From Loigolactobacillus binensis (lineage in GTDB: Bacteria > Bacillota > Bacilli > Lactobacillales > Lactobacillaceae), in contig NZ_BJDN01000006.1 in NCBI RefSeq assembly GCF_005405165.1, positions 1-64,000 on the forward strand: 64,000 bases of DNA. The letters are read 5' to 3'. Shown piece after piece: positions 25,844 to 33,872 of the stretch. The position numbers and the translations under genes were made by a program. The first letter of the stretch is position 1. Every line of letters begins with the position of its first letter. Under the pieces are notes generated by a model. The model was not told where the DNA came from. It did not search any database and saw nothing but the letters and a program-made list of their open reading frames with translations.

Positions 25844-25854
25844 TTAACCACCTC

Positions 25855-27561
25855 CTAAAAACCAAAATCCTCATCAAATACATCATCATCAGTCAATGTC
25901 TCGACGCTCTGCCGGAAACAAATCGCAAAAGCATCCAGTAGCGCGTCAAGTGCATCTATTTTGTTCGAATATTTATTTTTATCAATGCGAACGCCGTTAT
26001 TATCCGAAAGTAGCACCGCATTATTAATTGCTGCAGTTAAAATCTCATTGCCAGAATGTTTGATTTTCTTTTCTAGCACATCATCCCTGAATTGCTTGGT
26101 CGGCATAGACAAGGTTAAGGTCCCTTGTCGCACCTGAATTTGCAACCATTCCGGGTGACCTTTTTCAATTTGAGTTAATAAGGTACCGTACTGTGCTGGG
26201 TCAAAGCAAATACCCTGAACATCTAAATCATTTTCGGCCACAAATTGATCTAACCATTGGTAAACCCGCTCAACGTCGATTACTCCCGATTCAAGCGTGG
26301 TGATCTCGCATTGACCGATTTGCTGCAGGCGCCGATAATCAAGCCGATCAGACTTAATTTTAGAGTCCAGCCCATACTTTGTACCAACAAACGCAAAAGA
26401 ATCAGCATACCAATAACCATCCATTGGAATTAACCAGCTAATAGCATACAAATCCGAAGTTTTACCAACATCGACGCCGATCCAGGCTTTCTTGCCGTGA
26501 ATATCAATTGGATCAATTTTCGCAGCATTCCAATGGTCAATATCCATATATGAGTTTTCCTCCGCTTGCCGCCACATATTAAAATTCTTGATCAACTTAC
26601 TATTCAGCGAGCCGTCACCACGTGCTTGCTTCAACTTACCAGTCAAATAACCTGTAATTTGTTTTTTTAAGCTATCTACGTCCAATAGCGGGTTTGATCT
26701 GATCCACGTTTCCGGTTGATCAATCTCACTTAAATCATTTTGCTCAGCTACGAAGGCAAAGTAGCGTTCAGCTTCGACTTCACCTAACAAAACTTTTTTA
26801 GCATAGGGATAATTTGAGACAAACATAGGAACATTCATATCAAATCCAGCGGTTGAAATAATAAAAGTCAAATAACTTGGCAACAAAACTTGCCCAGAAG
26901 ATAAGGTTTCAAGCATATCTGTCGTTTTAGCATTTGCATATTCATCAACTACCGCCACATGGGGTTCATAACCGTCGACTAATCCAGCATCCCTTGAAAA
27001 TGAACGAATAATGGAGCCGTCATCAAGATTAATAATTTCATCACGCGTGATTTTCGTCATCCGCTTAATTTCATCATCCTGACGGCACAATGCTTTCAGT
27101 CTATCTTTGACCATATTAAATACTATTCCGGCCTGTTTACGATCATTGGCAGCAGTATACAATTGCCGTTTAAACGCCGGATTCTTGCCAAATAAGAATT
27201 CAAATAGAATAATGCCTGAGATCAATAAAGATTTACCGTTTTTCCGTGCCATTGTAATGAATGCATCAGTGAACCTGCGAATCGTATGATTTTCCTTGTT
27301 GACCCAGCCATAAATTGAACCAATAATAAACTTCTGAAATGGCGCCAGTGGCTGCGGTTTACCCGTTTTTGGTTCCGGCAGCATTTCCATAAAAGCAACC
27401 GCCTTGCCTGCAAGTTCTTCATCATATTCCCATTCCCAGTCAGTGCGTTTTAAATCAGCCTCATGTCGTTTCACTGCCAATAAAACCCAACGAGAAGTTA
27501 AAAGCGTGCCGTCCAATACGCGCGGATTAAATGTTGGCATCGGATCGTCAAACTTCTTCAT
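25855..27561 (-). CDS. terminase large subunit
   Basis: The 568-residue DNA-packaging motor has an ATPase domain with a Walker A-type segment ITMARKNGKS (about 88-97), Walker B AVVDEYAN (about 200), and coupling STAGFD. The C-terminal RNase H-like nuclease has the first acidic residue in WIGVDVGKTSDL (about 340) and others in ICFDPAQYG and ALDALLDAF. The start overlaps the small-subunit stop (ATGA). It cuts concatemers and fills the procapsid through the portal. Confidence 0.95.
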   Translation of the reverse strand: MKKFDDPMPTFNPRVLDGTLLTSRWVLLAVKRHEADLKRTDWEWEYDEELAGKAVAFMEMLPEPKTGKPQPLAPFQKFIIGSIYGWVNKENHTIRRFTDAFITMARKNGKSLLISGIILFEFLFGKNPAFKRQLYTAANDRKQAGIVFNMVKDRLKALCRQDDEIKRMTKITRDEIINLDDGSIIRSFSRDAGLVDGYEPHVAVVDEYANAKTTDMLETLSSGQVLLPSYLTFIISTAGFDMNVPMFVSNYPYAKKVLLGEVEAERYFAFVAEQNDLSEIDQPETWIRSNPLLDVDSLKKQITGYLTGKLKQARGDGSLNSKLIKNFNMWRQAEENSYMDIDHWNAAKIDPIDIHGKKAWIGVDVGKTSDLYAISWLIPMDGYWYADSFAFVGTKYGLDSKIKSDRLDYRRLQQIGQCEITTLESGVIDVERVYQWLDQFVAENDLDVQGICFDPAQYGTLLTQIEKGHPEWLQIQVRQGTLTLSMPTKQFRDDVLEKKIKHSGNEILTAAINNAVLLSDNNGVRIDKNKYSNKIDALDALLDAFAICFRQSVETLTDDDVFDEDFGF

Positions 27562-28139
27562 CCAAACATCCCCTTAAGCGAATGATGTTCCTTTTCCTCC
27601 CCCTTAGGCATATTCATTTGCATACGCGAATTAACGTTTAAACCTAAATCACTAGCCAAGCCTTTAATATTCTTGGTTGCTTTGTCCAAACGTGAAATTT
27701 CACGATCACGTTTGGATTCAAGCTGATCGCACGCTGACTCGGCACCATCTACCTTAATCGCTGCTGACTTAATAATTTCCGGGCTACCAATTGCTTCTGC
27801 CTGCTGAAGTTCATCTTCAACAACTGCCAGAGTTTGCTCTGTTTTCGCTAACTGATCGTCAACTTTTTGCAGGCTTTTCGAAACCGATTTATAAATCGAA
27901 TACCAGGTACAATAATTTTCTAGCTCGGCACGATCTAGATTTCTAAGTGGTAACTCACCAAGCGATTGAATAATTCGTTTATATTCTTGTTTGGCAACGC
28001 CGGTTAAATGATGAGGCGCCGTTTTTTGTAAGTTTGGCAAACCGTCTTTGGCTAGAATTTCCGCTTTGTACTTGGCTTCTTGCTGTAAAACCGTCAAATT
28101 TCCTTTTGACTGAGAAAGTAATTTTTGTTTACGCGCCAT
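27558..28139 (-). CDS. terminase small subunit, P27 family
   Basis: The 193-residue protein starts MARKQKLLSQSKGN. P27-type helical segments (HHLTGVAKQEYKRIIQSLGE, LDRAELENYCTWYSIYKS) are followed by a coiled coil (about 90-160). It recognises the packaging site and loads the large subunit. ATG 28139 is used; the upstream in-frame codons would extend into the cos-like region. Confidence 0.88.
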   Translation of the reverse strand: MARKQKLLSQSKGNLTVLQQEAKYKAEILAKDGLPNLQKTAPHHLTGVAKQEYKRIIQSLGELPLRNLDRAELENYCTWYSIYKSVSKSLQKVDDQLAKTEQTLAVVEDELQQAEAIGSPEIIKSAAIKVDGAESACDQLESKRDREISRLDKATKNIKGLASDLGLNVNSRMQMNMPKGEEKEHHSLKGMFG

Positions 28140-28187
28140 ACCCCACAAACACCTCCCTTTTCTGCAAAAATGGGTACCATTCACCAC

Positions 28188-28295
28188 CTAAAGGCGAAAA
28201 ATAGATAGAATTTGGGGTGCAAAAAAGAGGACGTACGTTCAAGAGCACGGCCCAAACTAACCCCCGTTATTTTTAGGTGGGGGCTTCCCACTATT
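28188..28295. other. probable packaging (cos) region
   Basis: This noncoding stretch between the HNH gene and the small terminase is where cos lies in related HK97-type phages. Visible elements: the palindrome ACGTACGT (28231-28238) and a C5/G5 hairpin (about 28260-28285). The exact cut site cannot be read from the sequence. Confidence 0.4.
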
Positions 28296-29084
28296 CTATT
28301 CGGTAACGCGTTTGAAATTCGTGAAATTTTTTGTTTCAAATTCATTGAAAACTGAAATTAAACTTGAATTTAATCTTTTATCATTGTTCAATCGATCAAT
28401 GCAAGTTTGCTTATCAACATCAATCAAGATGTGATTGACATGATGATAAGGACTCAATAGACTATCGATCCGCTCATCCGGATAGGTCTGGATGATCCAT
28501 ACATTATCGAAGGTCTGTTCACTCTTAAGCTTGCGCAGCATCTGTTCAAAGAACAAGATAATATAATCATGAACATCAAAGTTCTTGCTATGACTTGGCA
28601 ATCCGGTTAACGATTGCATCAACGAATCATAATCATAGATCAAGTCGTGCTTGGTTTGATGCTTGTGAACATAGGTTGTCTTACCCGAACCAGGTAAGCC
28701 ACACACAACAGTAATCGTCATATATCTGTTAGCTCCTTTATGATGCTTAATCCACTCACGTTTAGTCTTAAGTCGATGACAAGCGTTGCACAAGCCTTGA
28801 AGATTATCATCACTCAAGCGATCTTCCCAATCATCTTTACTAGGAACAATGTGATCGACTAGCTCCAGTTCCATACCACAACGCTGACACAACTCAAGAT
28901 CACGTTGCTTTATTGCTTCTCGCTTATGCGTCCACAAAGCCGAATGGTAGAATTTAATGTACTTAGTCTGGTTAGCATCCCTTGCCTGGTTGTAGGCCTG
29001 ATCATTATCAGTGCGTTCTACCTGATCATATGGGACCAGCACTGGCTTACCACCAACAAACGTTAGCTTACTCGGTTTCGTCAT
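28296..29084 (-). CDS. HNH endonuclease fused to P-loop nucleotide kinase-like domain
   Basis: The 262-residue protein's N-terminal HNH nuclease (about 50-115) has zinc Cys pairs CQRC and CNAC and the HNH segment ELVDHIVP...NLQGLCNACH. The C-terminal part (about 127-260) is a P-loop domain with Walker A GLPGSGKTT and IYDYDSLM, as in polynucleotide-kinase-like proteins. HNH proteins beside terminase assist cos cleavage in HK97-like phages. The attached kinase-like part could repair or mark DNA ends; that is inference. It overlaps the preceding gene by 17 bases. Confidence 0.87.
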   Translation of the reverse strand: MTKPSKLTFVGGKPVLVPYDQVERTDNDQAYNQARDANQTKYIKFYHSALWTHKREAIKQRDLELCQRCGMELELVDHIVPSKDDWEDRLSDDNLQGLCNACHRLKTKREWIKHHKGANRYMTITVVCGLPGSGKTTYVHKHQTKHDLIYDYDSLMQSLTGLPSHSKNFDVHDYIILFFEQMLRKLKSEQTFDNVWIIQTYPDERIDSLLSPYHHVNHILIDVDKQTCIDRLNNDKRLNSSLISVFNEFETKNFTNFKRVTE

Positions 29085-29328
29085 TGGCCGACTCCATATC
29101 TTTCATCACACCAACTTGAGTAATCATTGCACGTCCATACTGTTCAAGTGCTGTTTCAAAGTCTAACTTATTCAGCTCAGCATAATTGCTGACCATGAAA
29201 TAAGTAAGCCTAACCAACACGAATTCAAGTTCATTGACCGTAACATCTTTAGGTACATTGATGTTGAATTCATCTTCTTTACCCTTATATGATTTCACAT
29301 TAGCGGTTACAACAGATTTCACTTTCAT
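29068..29328 (-). CDS. hypothetical protein
   Basis: The 86-residue protein has an N-terminal beta-like part (KVKSVVTANVKSYKG) and a helix (about 45-75). No family recognised. Overlaps the HNH gene start by 17 bases, so probably co-translated with it as the first late gene. A strong GGAGGG-type site lies upstream. Confidence 0.65.
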   Translation of the reverse strand: MKVKSVVTANVKSYKGKEDEFNINVPKDVTVNELEFVLVRLTYFMVSNYAELNKLDFETALEQYGRAMITQVGVMKDMESANDETE

Positions 29329-29485
29329 CTTCTAGCCCTCCTTAATGGTCATATAAAAGTTAGGTTACTTTATGTTAATTCTCACGCTCTGTCAAATGTC
29401 TAATTGAATGTTACAAAGGCAGTAATTATTAGTGTATAATTATTTTGTATCACATAATTTGTTACATACTTTGGAGGGAAAAACT

Positions 29486-29932
29486 TTGAAAAAATTAATG
29501 CTATCTGTTGCCCTACTTGGAACACTCACAGCACCACTTCTTAGCAATCCAGAAAATGTTGCAGCTAAAGTCAAAGCAGAAAAGAATCGTGTATACGGTA
29601 AATTAAAAAACGCAGATGCCGAGAAATTATCTAAAACCGCCTATAAGGACGACTACACTACGTTTGGAGTAACAGCAAAAAAGAAAATCATCAACGTTGT
29701 AAAACTTGATTTTACCGATCTACCATTAGACACCGAATTGGATAAGGATACGATCAACGAGCACATAACTGACTGGTTAGAAACAGATGCACAGATAACC
29801 GAAGATACCGCCGAGCGTGACGTATATCACTCCGATAAATTAAACAAAAACTTCATTGTCAAGTACACGCGTAATAGTGACAATCAGATTACAATGATTA
29901 AAATTATGCGTGGTGATGTAAATGGTATATAA
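29486..29932 (+). CDS. secreted protein, lysogenic-conversion candidate
   Basis: The 148-residue protein begins MKKLMLSVALLGTLTAPLL, a Sec signal peptide with probable cleavage near VAA/KVKA (about 28). The mature part is Asp/Lys/Thr-rich with no known domain. The TTG at 29486 is preferred because GGAGGG lies 7 bases before it. A promoter fits upstream (TTACAA 29411, TATAAT 29435, 18-base spacer). It runs against the late genes and has its own promoter and terminator, so it is likely expressed in the lysogen. Confidence 0.75.
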   Translation: MKKLMLSVALLGTLTAPLLSNPENVAAKVKAEKNRVYGKLKNADAEKLSKTAYKDDYTTFGVTAKKKIINVVKLDFTDLPLDTELDKDTINEHITDWLETDAQITEDTAERDVYHSDKLNKNFIVKYTRNSDNQITMIKIMRGDVNGI

Positions 29933-29998
29933 ATACTATACCTGATCTGTAAGGAGCAATAGAGAAATTAGACAATTTGTCTTTTAAATTAAGCTACC

Positions 29999-30036
29999 AT
30001 GGCTTGATACCTGTCACAGGGGTCAAGTCATTTTTG
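29999..30036 (+). terminator. terminator after secreted protein gene
   Basis: An imperfect stem (ATGGCTTGATACCTG with CAGGGGTCAAGTCAT) is followed by TTTTTG on the plus strand, 67 bases after the stop at 29932. The remaining intergenic sequence to 30219 holds one tiny possible gene (30157) and a short CCCTG/CAGGG hairpin. Confidence 0.65.
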
Positions 30037-30156
30037 TTTCTTGAATATTCATAGCATATCAGCCTCACCTCCGGCTATTTAATTTTATGTAGCGAAAAAC
30101 CCTGACCAAGTTAGCCAGGGCGGTGAACTATTATTTAGAAAAGGAGGTCAATCAAA

Positions 30157-30246
30157 GTGACATCTAAAAATATCACACTACTATTATATAATGTGAAGTA
30201 TGGACAAATGTTGGCGAATTTATGGCGCGAAATGACCATTGCTTAA
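30157..30246 (+). CDS. possible 29-residue peptide
   Basis: A short frame starts at GTG (MTSKNITLLLYNVKYGQ) with a very good AAAGGAGGT 9 bases upstream, on the plus strand. It ends inside the last codons of the late regulator gene on the other strand. No family recognised. Coding is supported only by the ribosome site. Confidence 0.3.
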   Translation: MTSKNITLLLYNVKYGQMLANLWREMTIA

Positions 30247-30750
30247 AAAGTCAGAAATGGCGTCAATGCCGTATAACATAACCGATAAATCATTGACTGC
30301 GCGGCGTTTGTCCTTATGAATCGTACTGACATCACAATTAAAATAAATCGCAATTTCCGACACACTCAAATGGGTTGTGGATAAGTAGAGGAACTCAATT
30401 ACCCGGAAACGACGCCATGCAGCTTCATCTCCATTTTTAGCTTGAAACTCAAATCCAGCTAAAATCGAATCAATAAATGACAAGAATTGCTCGGTCTTAA
30501 TGTGATACTTCATCAGTGAATTAAGTGTGATCTCATCCCCAGTTTCACGCTCATATTCCCTTTGCTCGTCCGACACTTCCGGTTGTGTGTCAACATGTGA
30601 CTTTAATTTACGATAATTATCCAGCAGCAAGTAAGTATTGCGTAATCGGTGATCACGACGTTCTTTCTTACTACGTTTTTCCTTTTTATCCAAGCTAGCA
30701 ACAACATTTTCAGTGATTGTTGCTACCTGCACTGCTGTTAATCCGTCCAT
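30220..30750 (-). CDS. late transcription regulator, ArpU/RinA-type
   Basis: The 176-residue protein has a basic N-terminal region (DKKEKRSKKERRDHRLRN) and a C-terminal sigma-70 region 4-like HTH (about 130-165; HLSVSEIAIYFNCDVSTIHK). The size and its place as the last gene before the late (packaging) block match the ArpU/RinA-type activators of late genes. ATG 30750 has GGGGTGA upstream; the longer frame to 30864 has no ribosome site and crosses a hairpin. Confidence 0.8.
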   Translation of the reverse strand: MDGLTAVQVATITENVVASLDKKEKRSKKERRDHRLRNTYLLLDNYRKLKSHVDTQPEVSDEQREYERETGDEITLNSLMKYHIKTEQFLSFIDSILAGFEFQAKNGDEAAWRRFRVIEFLYLSTTHLSVSEIAIYFNCDVSTIHKDKRRAVNDLSVMLYGIDAISDFLSNGHFAP

Positions 30751-30767
30751 GACTTCACCCCGTATGT

Positions 30768-30820
30768 TATAATTAATCTGCGAAGATTTAGGGATGAGCC
30801 ACTGGAGACAGTGGCTTTTT
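30768..30820 (+). ncRNA. candidate short antisense RNA unit
   Basis: On the plus strand an extended -10 box (TGTTATAAT, 30765-30773) is followed about 25 bases later by a perfect hairpin (AGCCACTG-GAGA-CAGTGGCT, 30797-30816) and T5. This would give a roughly 40-base RNA antisense to the leader of the late regulator gene. The hairpin does not act as a terminator on the minus strand. Predicted only. Confidence 0.45.
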
Positions 30821-30934
30821 CTATAGCAATGAAGCATCTGAATCACGATCATTCGTGATGACATAGTACACTTTGGTAGTTTCCTCTGACTTATGACCCA
30901 TTTGGATCAGCAGTTTCTGATGCTTGCCAGCCAT
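30821..30934 (-). CDS. small ORF resembling a tyrosine-recombinase C-terminus
   Basis: The 37-residue frame beginning MAGKHQKLLIQMGHKSEETT then KVYYV resembles the end of tyrosine recombinases (LxxMGHxxxxTTxxYY). It overlaps, in another frame, the end of the 54-residue gene before it. It may be a remnant or an unrelated phage peptide. Weak ribosome site. Confidence 0.35.
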   Translation of the reverse strand: MAGKHQKLLIQMGHKSEETTKVYYVITNDRDSDASLL

Positions 30935-31055
30935 CAATAAACCCGTCTCCCATTTTTTGCTGATCACTTTTGCTTAGCCTGTCAAAGCCAACTTCTGCCT
31001 TAAATCGTTTGAGTAAGCGCCGTGTATACTCACGGCTATCAATTTCTAGGATCAT
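30891..31055 (-). CDS. hypothetical small phage protein
   Basis: The 54-residue protein starts MILEIDSREYTRRLLKRFKA at ATG 31055, with GGAGGA 8 bases upstream. Basic, helical. No family recognised; part of the early/middle operon. Confidence 0.6.
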   Translation of the reverse strand: MILEIDSREYTRRLLKRFKAEVGFDRLSKSDQQKMGDGFIDGWQASETADPNGS

Positions 31056-31073
31056 AATATTTCCTCCTTAAAG

Positions 31074-31469
31074 TTATTTTTTGTCTTGTGCCAGATGGTC
31101 TAAAAGCCAGCTAACGTACTCTATTGCATCTTTCGCTGTATTAGCACCATAACCGCGCCCACCTTGATTGTTTGCATCAACCCACGATATATCGATAAAA
31201 CGGCTTGCATTCGGTACAAAATTTTCCACGTTCTCCAATAAATGATGTTCGTAGTCATCTGTAAGATACCCTGGTCTTTCAATTACTTTCACATCGCTTA
31301 AATACAGCCAACCAATTAAGTGATTGTTCCTTGAGATTTTATAAATACCTGGGCATTTCTCAGGTATTCCAATCAGATTTGGAACTTTATCAGTCCACAC
31401 AATATCAATATCTGCATTAACTTCAATTCCATATGCCATTTGGCTAAAAAGTGTTAGCTGCTCAGCCAT
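31074..31469 (-). CDS. hypothetical phage protein
   Basis: The 131-residue protein begins MAEQLTLFSQMAYGIEVNAD. It contains PGIYKISRNNHLIGWLYLSD and ends with a helix (NTAKDAIEYVSWLLDHLAQ). No recognised family. Follows the broken 66-codon gene in the operon with normal spacing. Confidence 0.65.
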   Translation of the reverse strand: MAEQLTLFSQMAYGIEVNADIDIVWTDKVPNLIGIPEKCPGIYKISRNNHLIGWLYLSDVKVIERPGYLTDDYEHHLLENVENFVPNASRFIDISWVDANNQGGRGYGANTAKDAIEYVSWLLDHLAQDKK

Positions 31470-31568
31470 ACGATTACCCCCTAAATTTAACTTTTAGCGG
31501 CAAAAAGTAGCTGCTACTCAAACCAACAGCGGCGCATGTTTACTCTTTGCCTTTTTACTGCTATTCTG

Positions 31569-31769
31569 TCAATTTTTGCTACGTTTTTTTAAAACCGCAG
31601 CGGCAACATTTTCTGCAAATCTCGCTTGCTGTGCCGCGTAAGCATCATCGGGTTGTCCTCCAGCAAGCACCTAGTCACCTATGCGTGTCCGAATATCTTC
31701 CAATGCTTCCGGCGGTAGCAAGTGTGCTACTTTAGCAATCCGATCCGATGGTTTTAATTGCTCACTCAT
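31569..31769 (-). pseudogene. 66-codon phage gene with internal amber stop
   Basis: The frame from ATG 31769 reads MSEQLKPSDRIAKVAHLLPP and meets TAG at 31671-31673 (codon 33). The same frame continues as VLAGGQPDDAYAAQQARFAE to TGA at 31569. One stop splits an otherwise continuous open frame; a CAG-to-TAG change would explain it. A GTG directly after the TAG could allow restart. Confidence 0.72.
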
Positions 31770-31776
31770 TCAATCA

Positions 31777-32250
31777 TTACTCCTTTGCAAATACTAGCCA
31801 GTGTGTCTTGCCGCGTTTGTCGCCAAACAACGGCTGATATCCGGCAGCGTCTAGAATTTCACTTAATTTAATTTGATCTTCGTTCCACTTAAAATTAATG
31901 AATCCGTTCGGCCGAAGCACTCGCATACACTCAACAAAGCCTTGCCGAATATCAAAGGGCCAAGTCTCGTCAAGTTTGCCGTATTTACGCGCCAACCAGC
32001 TATTTTCGCCGGCATGGATAAGATGTGGCGGGTCAAAAACAACTAAGTCAAACGTTGCATCATCAAACGGGATCGCTCTAAAATCGCCGATCACGTCCGG
32101 TTGAATATTTACGGTACGAATTTGGCCACGATCGGCAAACTCAAAACTGCCGCTACGGATATCCATATACGTCGTATTAGGATTATGCCGATCAAACCAA
32201 AACATTCGGCTGCCACAGCACACATCTAAAATTTTCGGCACGGTGGCCAC
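31777..32250 (-). CDS. class I SAM-dependent methyltransferase-like protein
   Basis: The 157-residue protein shows motif I as LDVCCGSRMF (about 8-17) and YMDIR (acidic residue binding the ribose). DVIGDFRAIPFDD follows, then motif IV as VFDPPHL (about 70), as in amino-group DNA methyltransferases, and RVLRPNGFINFKW. It probably methylates phage DNA or another phage-related target; no target-recognition domain is visible. The start overlaps a GGGGGTGG stretch acting as ribosome site. Confidence 0.82.
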   Translation of the reverse strand: MATVPKILDVCCGSRMFWFDRHNPNTTYMDIRSGSFEFADRGQIRTVNIQPDVIGDFRAIPFDDATFDLVVFDPPHLIHAGENSWLARKYGKLDETWPFDIRQGFVECMRVLRPNGFINFKWNEDQIKLSEILDAAGYQPLFGDKRGKTHWLVFAKE

Positions 32251-32273
32251 CCCCTATAAATCAACGATAAAAG

Positions 32274-32474
32274 CTAGTTTTTATCAGGCAGTCCAGTTCG
32301 TTTCGTGGCTGCCATGATTTTCTTTAAATCTTCTTGAATGTGCCAGTTAAGAGCTACTTCTTCGGCATGTGATCCCGGAATTCCAATATCAGACAAAACT
32401 GCCTTGATGTTTCTATAAGCATTCTCACGCCGCTTATCACTCATATTTTCATCAATTTTGATTTTATGTTCCAT
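32274..32474 (-). CDS. hypothetical small phage protein
   Basis: The 66-residue charged helical protein (MEHKIKIDENMSDKRRENAY) has a GGAGGTG site before the ATG. No family recognised. Confidence 0.6.
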   Translation of the reverse strand: MEHKIKIDENMSDKRRENAYRNIKAVLSDIGIPGSHAEEVALNWHIQEDLKKIMAATKRTGLPDKN

Positions 32475-32497
32475 AGTTCAAAAACACCTCCATAAAT

Positions 32498-32672
32498 TTA
32501 GTTTTTACTACGAAATTCATCCATGCTGACGCCCAAAGCATCAGCAATTTTTTCCATTAACAAGAAACTAGGCTTTTTTATTCTGCCGTGTTTGAATGCA
32601 TACCTACTCTCTTTATTTTTAAATATCGTTCTTACGCAACCGTTCTTTAACGAAAGCATCTACCGCTAACAG
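32498..32672 (-). pseudogene. truncated XRE-type HTH gene
   Basis: The frame ending at TAA 32498 encodes SRYAFKHGRIKKPSFLLMEK and then IADALGVSMDEF, the second half of an XRE-type helix-turn-helix (recognition helix onward). The first helices are missing: upstream the frame runs into the end of the preceding gene. It looks like an N-terminally deleted regulator, left after recombination at 32619. Confidence 0.65.
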
Positions 32673-33140
32673 TAAATGCATCAGTTCTGCCGACACCTCT
32701 GATTTTCCAGTACCCATTAAAGCATCCTGCCTATCTGAGATAAGTTCTCTAATGGCATAGGCACCAGAGATGTAGCCTTCGCCACGACTGGCATCTAGCA
32801 TAGCTTGTGTATTTGGGTCCAGCGCTCGCGTTTTTGGTGCTGGTTGCTCTTCTTTAAATGGATCGACGCCAAACTCATAGCTACCTCGTGGGATCACCTG
32901 GTCAACCGCAGTCAAGCTGCCAACGTTATATTTGAGTACAACCGCCTTGTAGACAATATTGCGCTGATCTACACTTGCAACCTGTTCAGCTCGTTTAGCG
33001 TACTGCTTAGCGGCTTCCATTGCTGCTTCATACGTGGAGTAGTGTTGGCTGAACCAATTAAGTTGATTAGTCTTCAGATCAACTGTAGCCCACACCCAGT
33101 CTTCAGGAATTGCTTCCCTTGGAAAAATCGGCTGTTTCAT
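32619..33140 (-). CDS. hypothetical phage protein, DUF1642-like
   Basis: The 173-residue protein begins MKQPIFPREAIPEDWVW. An N-terminal alpha/beta part (STYEAAMEAAKQYAKRAEQV) and a C-terminal helical part resemble the DUF1642-type proteins of lactobacillus phages, with moderate certainty. The start overlaps the previous stop (ATGA). Confidence 0.6.
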   Translation of the reverse strand: MKQPIFPREAIPEDWVWATVDLKTNQLNWFSQHYSTYEAAMEAAKQYAKRAEQVASVDQRNIVYKAVVLKYNVGSLTAVDQVIPRGSYEFGVDPFKEEQPAPKTRALDPNTQAMLDASRGEGYISGAYAIRELISDRQDALMGTGKSEVSAELMHLLLAVDAFVKERLRKNDI

Positions 33141-33511
33141 ATTTTCACTCGCTTTCCATCGCGCCATAAACCGACGTGATTTGCTTTATAATTACCAAAC
33201 GTAAAATCATATATCTTCGTGCCTATTTTAGCCTTAGCTATCGTTAACTTACGCTGTTTATGCTGGTTAAATTCACGTAAAGACCGGTAATAAGCTACAC
33301 TGTTAAAATGTTTGTTTAGCACCCGTAAATGATAAATCTCGTTCTGATAATTCAAATTACGGCGGATCACACGTAGTTCACTAGCCGTAAAATAATCGAT
33401 CATATCGGCGCGGACACGTCCATAAGCTAATAGCCCTGGATGTTCTTTTTCAGCCCTATTTTCTGCCGCAATAATCATTTCTTTAGCTATTTTGTATTGC
33501 TCCGTCGGCAT
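33137..33511 (-). CDS. hypothetical phage protein
   Basis: The 124-residue, very basic protein (TASELRVIRRNLNYQNEIYH, NQHKQRKLTIAKAKIG) may bind nucleic acid by composition. No family recognised. Overlaps neighbours by one and four bases in the early operon. Confidence 0.6.
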   Translation of the reverse strand: MPTEQYKIAKEMIIAAENRAEKEHPGLLAYGRVRADMIDYFTASELRVIRRNLNYQNEIYHLRVLNKHFNSVAYYRSLREFNQHKQRKLTIAKAKIGTKIYDFTFGNYKANHVGLWRDGKRVKI

Positions 33512-33699
33512 CAGTCATCACCTTGCTTTTTACGATATTCGTTAAATCCAGCGCGGGTCAGCTCGTAATCAGCATGCAGCACCCGCCTGATCAATTCAGA
33601 CGGCCGCTCGTGTGTCACCGATACGATATAAGCCAGTTCCTGCAAACTCTCTGGCGTCATAGTGTACTTGACCCGCTTATTTTCAGCTTTTACAGTCAA
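33511..33699 (-). CDS. small RHH-like DNA-binding protein
   Basis: The 62-residue protein has a beta-strand (KRVKYTMTPESLQELAYIV) then two helices with ERPSELIRRVLHADYEL, a pattern of ribbon-helix-helix regulators. TTG start with GAGGTGA upstream. Medium certainty. Confidence 0.55.
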   Translation of the reverse strand: MTVKAENKRVKYTMTPESLQELAYIVSVTHERPSELIRRVLHADYELTRAGFNEYRKKQGDD

Positions 33700-33715
33700 G
33701 TGGGGTCACCTCTTT

Positions 33716-33871
33716 TTAGTGGGTGGGCCCACCTTGTTTTACGCAGTCAGCTTTATAGTTAGCATTCACCACTGCTTTTAGCATAGCGATTGCTAACTGC
33801 TCTTTACGCCAGTTAACAAGTGCCTGCCGCTTAGCCTGCTCTTGCTGTATCTGACTAATAATTGCTGTCAT
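33716..33871 (-). CDS. hypothetical small phage protein
   Basis: The 51-residue helical, Gln/Lys-rich protein (MTAIISQIQQEQAKRQALVN) starts at ATG 33871 with GGAGGCGT upstream, immediately after the HNH nuclease gene. No family recognised. Confidence 0.6.
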   Translation of the reverse strand: MTAIISQIQQEQAKRQALVNWRKEQLAIAMLKAVVNANYKADCVKQGGPTH

Positions 33872-33872
33872 A

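Noticed and set aside
29933-30250. A type I toxin-antitoxin locus (short peptide plus convergent hairpin)
   Set aside because: The 29-residue peptide lacks the hydrophobic span of Fst/Ldr toxins and no clear antisense promoter was seen.
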